Origin: Mucilaginibacter sp.
GTDB lineage: Bacteria; Bacteroidota; Bacteroidia; Sphingobacteriales; Sphingobacteriaceae
Direction: 5' to 3'
Assembly: GCA_025352225.1 (NCBI GenBank)
Contig: JANXTT010000044.1
Span: 1 to 41,001, forward strand
Length of the DNA: 41,001 nt
The position numbers and the translations under genes are program-made. The notes beneath the pieces were generated by a model that worked only from the letters and a program-made list of their open reading frames with translations, was not told the DNA's origin and ran no database searches. How positions within the stretch are numbered: the stretch's first letter is position 1; every line of letters begins with the position of its first letter. Of the stretch, positions 8,103 through 16,087 are shown piece by piece.

Positions 8103-10070
8103 ATGGCAACAAACATTTTTCTTCCTTCAACAGGCGGAGTTAAGATTCGCAGGGCAAATGTAACTACAAATGGTGTCGATGCAGAAGTTGATGCCAATGT
8201 AAAAGAACAGCTTACGGCATTAAATGACCTTTTAGCAAAACCTTTGTTTTCCATAAAACACTTTACTACTAATGGTAGTTCGGTTGACAAAGTGGCAACA
8301 ACCAAACCGGGTACCACTCCTGGTACGGGCACCGGTATGCTTCCGGGCGAGTTATTAGCGAAAACCTTAACGCCCCGGTGTTTTGGGTTGAGAAATCAAG
8401 GTGCCAATCAATGGGAAGGAACAGATAGCTTAATGGAAAATATTTATAATATTTCCTTGACGGCTTCAGATCCTCATATGCAAACTTTAGAAGAGTATAT
8501 TGATGCAACTGCACCTTTATCATTGCTAAAGTATAGCTTTAACACACAGATAAATGAAAACTATTGGACGAACCTCGATAGTAATACCAAAACGGTATTA
8601 AATTATCCGTCAATTGTTGATTATCTATTGGCTTACAGTTATGTTATAGCCAGCAATACAGAAATTAATGGCTTAATTAACTTTGTATTTGGTAATATAA
8701 GCGGGTTAAGAAACATTGTTAAATATACACAGATAAGTGCAGCCAGGGAGTATATCCATGCCGAGAAGGTAGATGTTGCTTATAACTCATCTGATGATTT
8801 TATAATAAAATCAATACTCAGTGCTAATCCTCCATTTTCAGCACAGTTATTTGGCCCATCAGTTCACGCTAAGCTTGAAGACTATATTACCAACAGCCAG
8901 GAGTTAGCGTTGATTGACAATTCTGCACTGTATAACCGTACTACCATTCCGCCCGAACTGATACAGCCCTTGATTTATAAAATCAAAAATTCTGTAATCC
9001 CGGTAACAAAGGCCAATTATGATTCATTAGCTCCAATTTTTCTTAATGACATAAAAAACAATCCATCATCAATTGATTCATCTCCCAATGCCGATGGTTT
9101 AAATAGCGATACCCAACCATCTACCGATTTTGATGTAACCTTTTTAGATGATTATGCTTCGGTAGTAAAAATTGTATTTAACAATATACGTTGTGCCGCG
9201 CAAATGTTTTACTCTATGACGCTTGGCGATGAATTGAACATTTTTGATGTGATGAACTACTTTACGCATAAATTTATGATCCGGGGCAATATCCAGATTT
9301 CTGATAATATATTGCGTGAGGATCTGCAGTTATACGTATTCTCCAATAAATTCACCAACATCACAACAGGTAAAGTTATTGACCGTACACGCCCTGCCGA
9401 GCGGTATATGTTTTACAAACAGGTATTTAACTATGGTAGCGGGCAAATTACCGAAGATATAGTAGTGAATAAAGAGTTTAACAAACTTTTCAAAATATTG
9501 ATAATGGAAGGTGCCAAATACATTCAGCGTGCCCAGGAAAGCCCTAATCCGGAAAGCTATGTATCAAGGCAGCCTATAATGCAGGCTGTAGAAGATTTGC
9601 AATACAATTTATCTACCCATTGCGCGGGTATGGCCAATGTGATAACGCCTATTATATACGAAGAGCTTAATTTTATTATTAAACGAATATTGAACCATCC
9701 TGAAATAGTGCAACAACTGGTGCCTGCCGGAGGTACCTGGTGGAAAGTAGTTGAATTATTGTATGAAGGGATGAAACAGCAAAGGCCAAAAACTACAATA
9801 TTTTACAATAAGGCTAAATTAGGTTTTGAGATATTTAACTCCATAGCAAAATATAACCCGGCCACATTTGAGGATGATAAGAATTTCTCTGATTTTATCA
9901 GCAACGTAGATGCTTATATTATTACCCAGGCCCAGCTCCAGCCATCAGATGATGACGATAAGCCGGCTGATAAAAAAGAAAGTAGTAATAAGGATGACAA
10001 TACCAGAAGTGAGGAAAGGACACCTGCAACCGCGGATGCCGGAGGTAGTAAAGATGAATGGGCATTTTAA
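8103..10070 (+). CDS. unassigned 655-residue protein of the subtilase/hydrolase operon
   Basis: I do not recognise this protein. It has no signal peptide and no clear membrane helix. The first 90 residues are polar with a Gly/Thr-rich linker (TTKPGTTPGTGTG, about 67-79), the centre (about 100-615) looks globular and mostly helical with many Tyr, Phe and Asn residues, and the tail (about 620-655) is highly charged (SDDDDKPADKKESS...) and ends in DEWAF. The size and globular body suggest a structural or scaffold role rather than an enzyme, since no catalytic motif is visible. It begins 12 bp after the subtilase and is followed by a 37 bp gap, so it is surely co-transcribed. Confidence 0.85.
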   Translation: MATNIFLPSTGGVKIRRANVTTNGVDAEVDANVKEQLTALNDLLAKPLFSIKHFTTNGSSVDKVATTKPGTTPGTGTGMLPGELLAKTLTPRCFGLRNQGANQWEGTDSLMENIYNISLTASDPHMQTLEEYIDATAPLSLLKYSFNTQINENYWTNLDSNTKTVLNYPSIVDYLLAYSYVIASNTEINGLINFVFGNISGLRNIVKYTQISAAREYIHAEKVDVAYNSSDDFIIKSILSANPPFSAQLFGPSVHAKLEDYITNSQELALIDNSALYNRTTIPPELIQPLIYKIKNSVIPVTKANYDSLAPIFLNDIKNNPSSIDSSPNADGLNSDTQPSTDFDVTFLDDYASVVKIVFNNIRCAAQMFYSMTLGDELNIFDVMNYFTHKFMIRGNIQISDNILREDLQLYVFSNKFTNITTGKVIDRTRPAERYMFYKQVFNYGSGQITEDIVVNKEFNKLFKILIMEGAKYIQRAQESPNPESYVSRQPIMQAVEDLQYNLSTHCAGMANVITPIIYEELNFIIKRILNHPEIVQQLVPAGGTWWKVVELLYEGMKQQRPKTTIFYNKAKLGFEIFNSIAKYNPATFEDDKNFSDFISNVDAYIITQAQLQPSDDDDKPADKKESSNKDDNTRSEERTPATADAGGSKDEWAF

Positions 10071-10107
10071 TAAATAGGGGTATTTAATAACATTAACATC
10101 AATAAAA

Positions 10108-11142
10108 ATGAGTCAAGTAAACATACTGGTTTCCGCCGAACAAATAAAAAATACAGCAAGAGCTCAAGCACGCGAAGTGCTGGGTATGAGTGATGTATTT
10201 AAACAAATGCCGTTTGATTCACAAAGAAGTATTTATCAATCCCTCGTTGATGATTATGCAAAAAAAGAAATGCGTAATCATGGCATCGCCGAAAGCATGG
10301 CCACAGATAGCGGCAAAGATATGGGCTATAAGGGTTACGACCCAGGGTTTAAGGGCGATACGCAATCGTTTAAAGAATTAGTAGATTCTGTTGATTTTCC
10401 AAAATTTGTTAAAGACTTGCTTAAAGCGGTATTTGATGCCAACTTAAGTGTGATGAAAAGCCAAACAGACAGTTATATAAAATTGATGAAAGAGGCTACT
10501 AAGGACACCGGCGAGTTTATTAAAAAAGTTAAGGACGAAGATGCATTTGGGCATCTTGCCGAATCAAAAGGTGGTCAATACAATATCTCGACAGAAAAAA
10601 ATGCTGATGGCAGTAGTAAACTGACATTAACAAACCCCGATGGCGAGAAGCACGATATGGAAGATGCTGCCGTGAAGAAAGACCTGTTTGAAGCCAAGCT
10701 TCAGATGGCGAAAGAACATAGGGCCGCGCTAAGAGAAATGCTTTTAATGGGTGTTACCAGGTTAGTAGTTGAAAAAGGAGAAATTGACGCGTCGGTTGAA
10801 TTTTCAATAAAAGCAACGCGTAACAGCGCAGCGCACCATGATGATCAAAACATTAATACCGTTACAACCCATGCCGAAATGGACAGCCCGCTGGGAGGGA
10901 TATTTGGCGGGCCTAGTGGTTCCATTGATATGACAAATACCAATATCCAGGTAAACACCTCTGATAAGAAAGCCACTGATGATTTAACGGCCAACTTAAA
11001 GGGGCATGTTAATATTAAGTTCAAAACTGATTATTTTAAGCTTGACAACTTTGCAAACATGTATGCAGACGGAGGTACAGCGGCTCTTAAACCAGCAGCT
11101 GCTGCTGCGCCCGGTCTAATTCCGGCAGCGGCAGGCCGATAA
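10108..11142 (+). CDS. unassigned 344-residue protein, helical N-half and beta-rich C-half
   Basis: I do not recognise this protein. No signal peptide. Residues 1-150 are predicted largely helical and charged (for example FVKDLLKAVFDANLSVMK), 150-180 look like a beta hairpin with KLTLTNPDGEKHD, 185-235 helical, including MLLMGVTRLVVEKGEIDA, and the rest polar and beta-like. A Gly-rich stretch GGIFGGPSGS lies at about 255. The end is Ala/Pro-rich (KPAAAAAPGLIPAAAGR), similar in flavour to the Ala/Pro linker in the next gene. This could be a subunit of an assembly, but that is inference from context only. It is separated by 18 bp from the next gene. Confidence 0.83.
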   Translation: MSQVNILVSAEQIKNTARAQAREVLGMSDVFKQMPFDSQRSIYQSLVDDYAKKEMRNHGIAESMATDSGKDMGYKGYDPGFKGDTQSFKELVDSVDFPKFVKDLLKAVFDANLSVMKSQTDSYIKLMKEATKDTGEFIKKVKDEDAFGHLAESKGGQYNISTEKNADGSSKLTLTNPDGEKHDMEDAAVKKDLFEAKLQMAKEHRAALREMLLMGVTRLVVEKGEIDASVEFSIKATRNSAAHHDDQNINTVTTHAEMDSPLGGIFGGPSGSIDMTNTNIQVNTSDKKATDDLTANLKGHVNIKFKTDYFKLDNFANMYADGGTAALKPAAAAAPGLIPAAAGR

Positions 11143-11160
11143 TTATTAGTTAACACGATT

Positions 11161-13236
11161 ATGGCATTAGCTATTTTACACTGGGAAGCAAATGAAAGGG
11201 GACATTACAGGTTTAAAATAGATATTGGCACAAACAATTTTTTTAAATTTAATATAGGTCGCAATACCGATATAAAAGGGGGCTTAAAATGGGTTACAGA
11301 TACAGTTAGATCCACTCCTTTTAAGCGAAGGCGAAAAGATTTTTTTTTTGGCGATACCGGGGAAGAGATTTTGTTGCCTATCAATTATTTTGACGAAAAT
11401 AATTGTTACGTCCAATTAATAAGTGCGAAAGACGAGCATGGTAAATCGTTGGCGGTATCAGACATTGTTAAGGTCCCTTTTTCGCTAAGGCGTGTAAATA
11501 CAACAGATTTTGGAATTTCTTCAATAGCAAGCATACCAATGAGTAATTTAACTTTTAATCCAAGCAGAAAAATAAGCCATAATTACCAGGAGCTTTCTCA
11601 CCAATATTCCATCGAAGAAATTATTGGCAGTGTAGCCCGAGTTGTTTTGCCTGTAGCTGTAAATATGCTTACACAATCAACCGGGGCTTCAGCAACAACC
11701 GGTGCTCCTGCAGCAGGCGGCAATGGTTCGGCGCAAATGAATAATATCACAGGCATACTTACTACTATATTGAGAGCACTCTTGCCAGCTTTATCAGGAA
11801 TAAGTACCCAGCAATCCACCTTTCATCAAAGTGATATATCATCAAACAGGTTTAATGGAGGCAACTACGAATATGCAAAACCTATGGTTTTTGGTATTGA
11901 TGATGCTTTGCTTGCAACAATGGCCGCACCTGTTATACAACAAGGTTTGCAATTGCTACCTCAACTAATAAACGCTACCCAACAGCATAGATTACAAATC
12001 TTACAGGCAAATAACCAGTTAATGACAACCCTTGCCGGGGATGTACAACGCAGATTGATGATGCAGCAAATGTTGCAGAACCAGGCACCCGGGCAACCGG
12101 CTTCGCAAACCATTGACCCGGCAGTTTTGGCCCAATTACTTGCCATGTTGCAGGCACAACCCGCGGTTGCGGCCCCAGCCGTTCCGGCACCGGCTGCCCC
12201 AGCACCTGCACCCGCGGTAGCTGTTGCACATAGTTTAAGTGCTATTGCATACACGCTTAGTAACAATGTATTGCTCACATTTGAAAATTTGGAGATGCAG
12301 AAGTACATGGACCATGATACCTTGATTCTGCAAAAAAGCGATAAAATTCTTTTTAGAATTAAGATAAATGTTCCTAATAATCCCAAAAGGCCACTTCCCA
12401 AAGCCATCTATACTTTCTATTTTAAAGATGTGGTAACCAAAAAGATATACCTGGTTAAAACATTCAAAAAAAAGGATATCATAGCTAATACGGTTACAGA
12501 ATTTGATTTTTCGAAAAACGAACTTGTAAATGTTCCGCTACAGAATGTGGTGGAGATTTTTGTAGAAATGCGCTGGCAAACTGCAGATGGTAAGGAATTT
12601 AAAGCAGTAAACTCATGCAATTCGGTATTTGTGGGTAATTACTTTTTGCAAAGCCAGGGAGCTGCGGTTTCGCAAGAAAAAGAGCTTAACGATATGAAAG
12701 TGTATCGGAGCTTTTGGAATAAAATATGGCAATCGCCGGTTGGCGGAAAATCAAAGTTTAGTTGGGAACTGCTCATCGACTTGAAGTATACAATTTCTAT
12801 CTCTCCAGATCATGTCTCTAATGGCCTTACTGATACTAAACTATCGGTGGAAGCCAAAGATAAAGAAAGCCTGATTGATACAACTGCCGGAAAAATGAAA
12901 GCCGGGCTTGAGCTAAGCCTAACTGAATTAAATAAACTGATGGATGGGTGGGATGGCGAAAGGCTGCTTGATGATGAAAAACTAAGCGCGCTTAAAAACC
13001 TTGATTTTACAAGAAACAACGCGGCAGAACTAATCTATAACATTAAACTAAAAGGTAAATCATACGAACAGGGTAATATATGGATAATACCCATATTTAA
13101 AATGTTTGATATCACACTGAGTAAAATTGAAAATACAAATGAATATGGGTATGTAAACCGTGTATCGCCGGCTAGGGTTAAATTCCCTTTACCTGTAAGT
13201 ACACGGATATTGGGCTTAAAATCTAATAATAACTAA
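11161..13236 (+). CDS. unassigned 691-residue multidomain protein with Ala/Pro linker
   Basis: I do not recognise this protein. The N-terminal 110 residues look like a beta domain (ILHWEANERGHYRFKID...). Residues 150-215 and 240-300 contain hydrophobic or amphipathic helices, including VARVVLPVAVNMLTQ and ILTTILRALLPAL, which might bind membranes or partners. A Gln/Met-rich helix (about 270-330) leads into an Ala/Pro linker at about 333-356, followed by another beta-rich domain (357-500) and a mixed C-terminal domain. There is no N-terminal signal peptide. Low-complexity linker plus several domains suggest a scaffold. It lies 18 bp after the previous gene and 3 bp before a short ORF. Confidence 0.83.
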   Translation: MALAILHWEANERGHYRFKIDIGTNNFFKFNIGRNTDIKGGLKWVTDTVRSTPFKRRRKDFFFGDTGEEILLPINYFDENNCYVQLISAKDEHGKSLAVSDIVKVPFSLRRVNTTDFGISSIASIPMSNLTFNPSRKISHNYQELSHQYSIEEIIGSVARVVLPVAVNMLTQSTGASATTGAPAAGGNGSAQMNNITGILTTILRALLPALSGISTQQSTFHQSDISSNRFNGGNYEYAKPMVFGIDDALLATMAAPVIQQGLQLLPQLINATQQHRLQILQANNQLMTTLAGDVQRRLMMQQMLQNQAPGQPASQTIDPAVLAQLLAMLQAQPAVAAPAVPAPAAPAPAPAVAVAHSLSAIAYTLSNNVLLTFENLEMQKYMDHDTLILQKSDKILFRIKINVPNNPKRPLPKAIYTFYFKDVVTKKIYLVKTFKKKDIIANTVTEFDFSKNELVNVPLQNVVEIFVEMRWQTADGKEFKAVNSCNSVFVGNYFLQSQGAAVSQEKELNDMKVYRSFWNKIWQSPVGGKSKFSWELLIDLKYTISISPDHVSNGLTDTKLSVEAKDKESLIDTTAGKMKAGLELSLTELNKLMDGWDGERLLDDEKLSALKNLDFTRNNAAELIYNIKLKGKSYEQGNIWIIPIFKMFDITLSKIENTNEYGYVNRVSPARVKFPLPVSTRILGLKSNNN

Positions 13237-13239
13237 ATT

Positions 13240-13413
13240 ATGAATAACAATTATGATGGTATGGTTCATTACATGGCTGATGAAACCGACACCGATACAC
13301 TGGACTCAAAAACGGATAATAGCCAAAATCCGGATTATAAATTTGATGGTTTTGATGTAGAAATAAACGTTAAGATGGCCCTAACGCCCATTAATGTAAA
13401 ACCACGATTATAA
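13240..13413 (+). CDS. small acidic protein, coupled to the next gene
   Basis: A 57-residue ORF from ATG 13240 to TAA 13411-13413. The first half is acidic and low in hydrophobics (ADETDTDTLDSKTDN), and the second half, FDGFDVEINVKMALTPINVKP, looks like two beta strands. It starts 3 bp after the previous stop and its TAA overlaps the next ATG by one base (TAATG), which supports real translation. The last strands resemble strands in the next two proteins, so it may be a shortened relative. Function unknown. Confidence 0.68.
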   Translation: MNNNYDGMVHYMADETDTDTLDSKTDNSQNPDYKFDGFDVEINVKMALTPINVKPRL

Positions 13414-13679
13414 TGGATAACGCATTTATAAGTTTTGAAGCGATAGTTGAAAAAATGCTGGATATAAAGGGAGATATCTTGGATGAAGATAACGGCATTC
13501 ATTTTTACATCGACGAACTTGAAGTGGGTACCCCGGTGGAACTTGATGTAGTTGTAGATGAAAACGGTAAAGTGACGATAGGTATGATACCGCCTTTATA
13601 CAGGGTAGGTACGTCTTTTCGCCCGTCATACCATAATATTACGCTAACTGCTGAAAAATATAGCGAAGATGGCAACTGA
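13413..13679 (+). CDS. small 88-residue helix-plus-beta protein, possibly Trypco2-like
   Basis: An 88-residue protein beginning with a short amphipathic helix (FISFEAIVEKMLDIKG), then strands around FYIDELEVGTPVELDVVVD and VTIGMIPPLYRV. By eye this order resembles the small 'trypsin co-occurring' Trypco2 domain, which has been described from predicted bacterial conflict systems; I cannot verify the similarity. It overlaps the preceding gene by one base and the next by 11, so the three small genes are translated together. No signal peptide or catalytic residues are seen. Confidence 0.78.
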   Translation: MDNAFISFEAIVEKMLDIKGDILDEDNGIHFYIDELEVGTPVELDVVVDENGKVTIGMIPPLYRVGTSFRPSYHNITLTAEKYSEDGN

Positions 13680-14415
13680 AAACGGGGATAACAAATACTG
13701 GAATTTAGAAGACTTTGTTGACTCATTGGTAGTTGAGCTTGATAAAACGCGTGAAACCCTTGCCGTAAAAGCCATTAATAAGCAATTAACTTATACGGTG
13801 AAAGAGATGGCTATCGACCTTAATATTTTCCCCACGTTTGATGGCGATGTGATCAAATTTATTACGGCACAACCAGGGCAACAGGGGGCATCAAAGGTAA
13901 ACATACAACTTGGATCAATTACAGATCAGCAGGTGAGGGCAACTACTAAAATTACCGGCCTAAAAAGCGATACGAGCATTGATAAAATAGACCTGGATCC
14001 AAAAACCAAGAGTAAACTCCGGAAGATAGGGGTAACCTCGGTAGATGACCTGAATCAGCTTGAAAATAGAAAGGTGGATATACAGCATGTATCTGATGGG
14101 GAAATAGATTTTAAAACGCTGGCCAATCAAATACAAAAATCAAAAAGGAATCAAAACCCGCCGGTAGTTAGAGCCGTGAGTTTAGCCCTTGATGAGAACA
14201 ACCAGCCTTATTTACACATTACGGGGCAAAATTTTTCTTTAAATCCCGATTATCCCCCTGTGGCGGTATTAAACAATAAGCTTGCCGATGTATTTCATTC
14301 CAATTCGGGTAATCTTAAAATATTTTTAAACAAAGATCATCTAACCGGGAATGAAAATGAATTGATACTGACTTTAGATCCATACGCCATCGTAAAAATG
14401 AACATTAAAATTTAA
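13669..14415 (+). CDS. 248-residue protein: Trypco2-like N-domain, HhH-like middle, IPT/TIG-like C-domain
   Basis: Three parts can be seen. Residues about 10-100 begin with LEDFVDSLVVELDKTRETL and continue into beta strands such as MAIDLNIFPTF; this resembles the Trypco2 layout. Residues about 104-130 (LDPKTKSKLRKIGVTSVDDL) look like a helix-hairpin-helix used in protein or nucleic-acid binding. Residues about 163-248, with VVRAVSLALDENNQPYLHI followed by TGQNF and PPVAVLNNKLADVF, follow the IPT/TIG immunoglobulin-like pattern. No signal peptide. The combination suggests an adaptor. It overlaps the previous gene by 11 bp and is 11 bp before the next. Domain names are from eye matching only. 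Confidence 0.82.
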   Translation: MATENGDNKYWNLEDFVDSLVVELDKTRETLAVKAINKQLTYTVKEMAIDLNIFPTFDGDVIKFITAQPGQQGASKVNIQLGSITDQQVRATTKITGLKSDTSIDKIDLDPKTKSKLRKIGVTSVDDLNQLENRKVDIQHVSDGEIDFKTLANQIQKSKRNQNPPVVRAVSLALDENNQPYLHITGQNFSLNPDYPPVAVLNNKLADVFHSNSGNLKIFLNKDHLTGNENELILTLDPYAIVKMNIKI

Positions 14416-14426
14416 TACGAATTTTC

Positions 14427-16070
14427 ATGAAAAGAAAGAGAAAATTATTTCATAATTATGATGACCTGCTCAATGGATATTATGGTTTTAATAAGAAAAC
14501 CAAAATGAGCGGTTCAGCCAGTTTTGATAATGGTGAATTAATTGTACAGCAGCTACGGGCTTACGGGCAATCTGTCGAAATGGAATATGTAGTAGAATCT
14601 TCGGTGCCTAATGAATCAGAAGAAGAATATGTTGTACAGTTTTCTACAGCCGAAGACAATGTTGATGAAGAATATGTTGTACAGGCCTCTCTATCAAATA
14701 TTGATTTTAGTGCACCAAATTCTCTTTCGTACCATTTAAGCGAAACAAATATAAATTCGTTATCAGATCATGCGCTGAATATTAACCATGACGAATCTGA
14801 CAGGGGTTATCAAACCAGTATATTAAACCCTTTTTCTGATACCAGCTCTATAAGCCAAAGTAGTGATACGTACATGCCTCAATCTGTAAATACTTACAAT
14901 ACTGATACTTACAATTCTATTAGTATGGATACTACCAGCCAGTTTGGTCAGGATAATAACACTAACCGGTTTGGTGCTAATAATATACCTGCAAACCCGT
15001 CGCCAGGCAGCAATCCGCAGGCTTCTGCTAAAGAAGATGAGTTAATTTCTGACCTTCAGGCAATTTTATCCGGACAGAAAGTATATGATTCTAATGCAGG
15101 AAGAACGGTAGACAGGAACCAGGTAGGTACGCAACAATCTATTGAAAAGGAAGCGGATAAAACCAAGCCATCTGCTCCAGCTGAAAATCCACACGCGATT
15201 TTTGACCGCATAAAAGAGAACATGCAATATGCCAATGCCTATAATTTAGGCACAATTCCGTTAAATACCAACCAGCTCGAAAAGCGGTTCAACGATCTGG
15301 AATCAGTAAATCAAGTAGAAAAAAAAGTAGTTACGCAAACGAAAAAATCGGTATCCCAATCAGTACCTGATCAACAACCGGGCATCCAAACGGAATTTAA
15401 CCCTACCGAGTTTTTGCATGACCTTGAGGCGATTCAAAAAGGATCGCAAACAACCCCGCCTGCCCCAGTTACCACCACCGCTAGTCAACTGACGGTAGAA
15501 ACTAACAGCCCGAATTATCCGGAGCGGCCAACTAGTATCCGGCCCTACACGTTAAGTGAGAAAGAGCAGATATATGGGCATTTTGATTACGAGCCCGACC
15601 CATCCTCAGCTAACGGCGATGGCATAAGGGTTTTAAATAATTGGCGCAGTGCAAACATTACAAGTGTAAGTATCCCCCAGCTAAACGGAAAAAGATTTGG
15701 CAGCCATGTTATACAAAATGGAACGATAGACTTTCACAGATTAGGTGCCGACAAGCTTAGACGCCTATGGGCCGCATGGGAGGCAGCGGGTTTATTAGAT
15801 AGGATAACAACATTTGAAGGCGGGTACGTTGCACGGTTCATCAGGGGGACGCAAAATCGTTCGCCAAGGCCACTTAGCAACCATGCCTGGGGCACAGCGT
15901 TTGATATTAACGCGCCATGGAACGGATTTGGAAACGAGCCTGCATTAATGGGGCAAACAGGGTGTGTAAGAGAGTTGGTGAGTATTGCCAATAGCAATGG
16001 TTTCTTTTGGGGAGGGCACTTCCAGGGCCATAAAGACGGAATGCATTTTGAATTAGCAAAGGTTTTATAA
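14427..16070 (+). CDS. long disordered protein ending in an M15/LAS-type peptidase domain
   Basis: A 547-residue protein. Residues 1-370 are mostly disordered and rich in Ser, Asn, Gln and Thr. They hold three copies of an EYVV repeat (residues 53, 67 and 82, spacing 14-15), two related short helices (ELISDLQAILSGQ at 205 and EFLHDLEAIQKGS at 328), and a more ordered stretch at about 255-292. Residues 395-547 are a peptidase of the M15/LAS group, with the Zn motif SNHAWGTAFD (His486, Asp493) and DGMH (Asp537, His540). LAS enzymes cleave peptide cross-links in peptidoglycan. There is no signal peptide; the basic start MKRKRKLFHN is followed by polar residues. The likely substrate is cell-wall peptide. 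Confidence 0.88.
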   Translation: MKRKRKLFHNYDDLLNGYYGFNKKTKMSGSASFDNGELIVQQLRAYGQSVEMEYVVESSVPNESEEEYVVQFSTAEDNVDEEYVVQASLSNIDFSAPNSLSYHLSETNINSLSDHALNINHDESDRGYQTSILNPFSDTSSISQSSDTYMPQSVNTYNTDTYNSISMDTTSQFGQDNNTNRFGANNIPANPSPGSNPQASAKEDELISDLQAILSGQKVYDSNAGRTVDRNQVGTQQSIEKEADKTKPSAPAENPHAIFDRIKENMQYANAYNLGTIPLNTNQLEKRFNDLESVNQVEKKVVTQTKKSVSQSVPDQQPGIQTEFNPTEFLHDLEAIQKGSQTTPPAPVTTTASQLTVETNSPNYPERPTSIRPYTLSEKEQIYGHFDYEPDPSSANGDGIRVLNNWRSANITSVSIPQLNGKRFGSHVIQNGTIDFHRLGADKLRRLWAAWEAAGLLDRITTFEGGYVARFIRGTQNRSPRPLSNHAWGTAFDINAPWNGFGNEPALMGQTGCVRELVSIANSNGFFWGGHFQGHKDGMHFELAKVL

Positions 16071-16087
16071 AAAAAAGCATAAAAATT

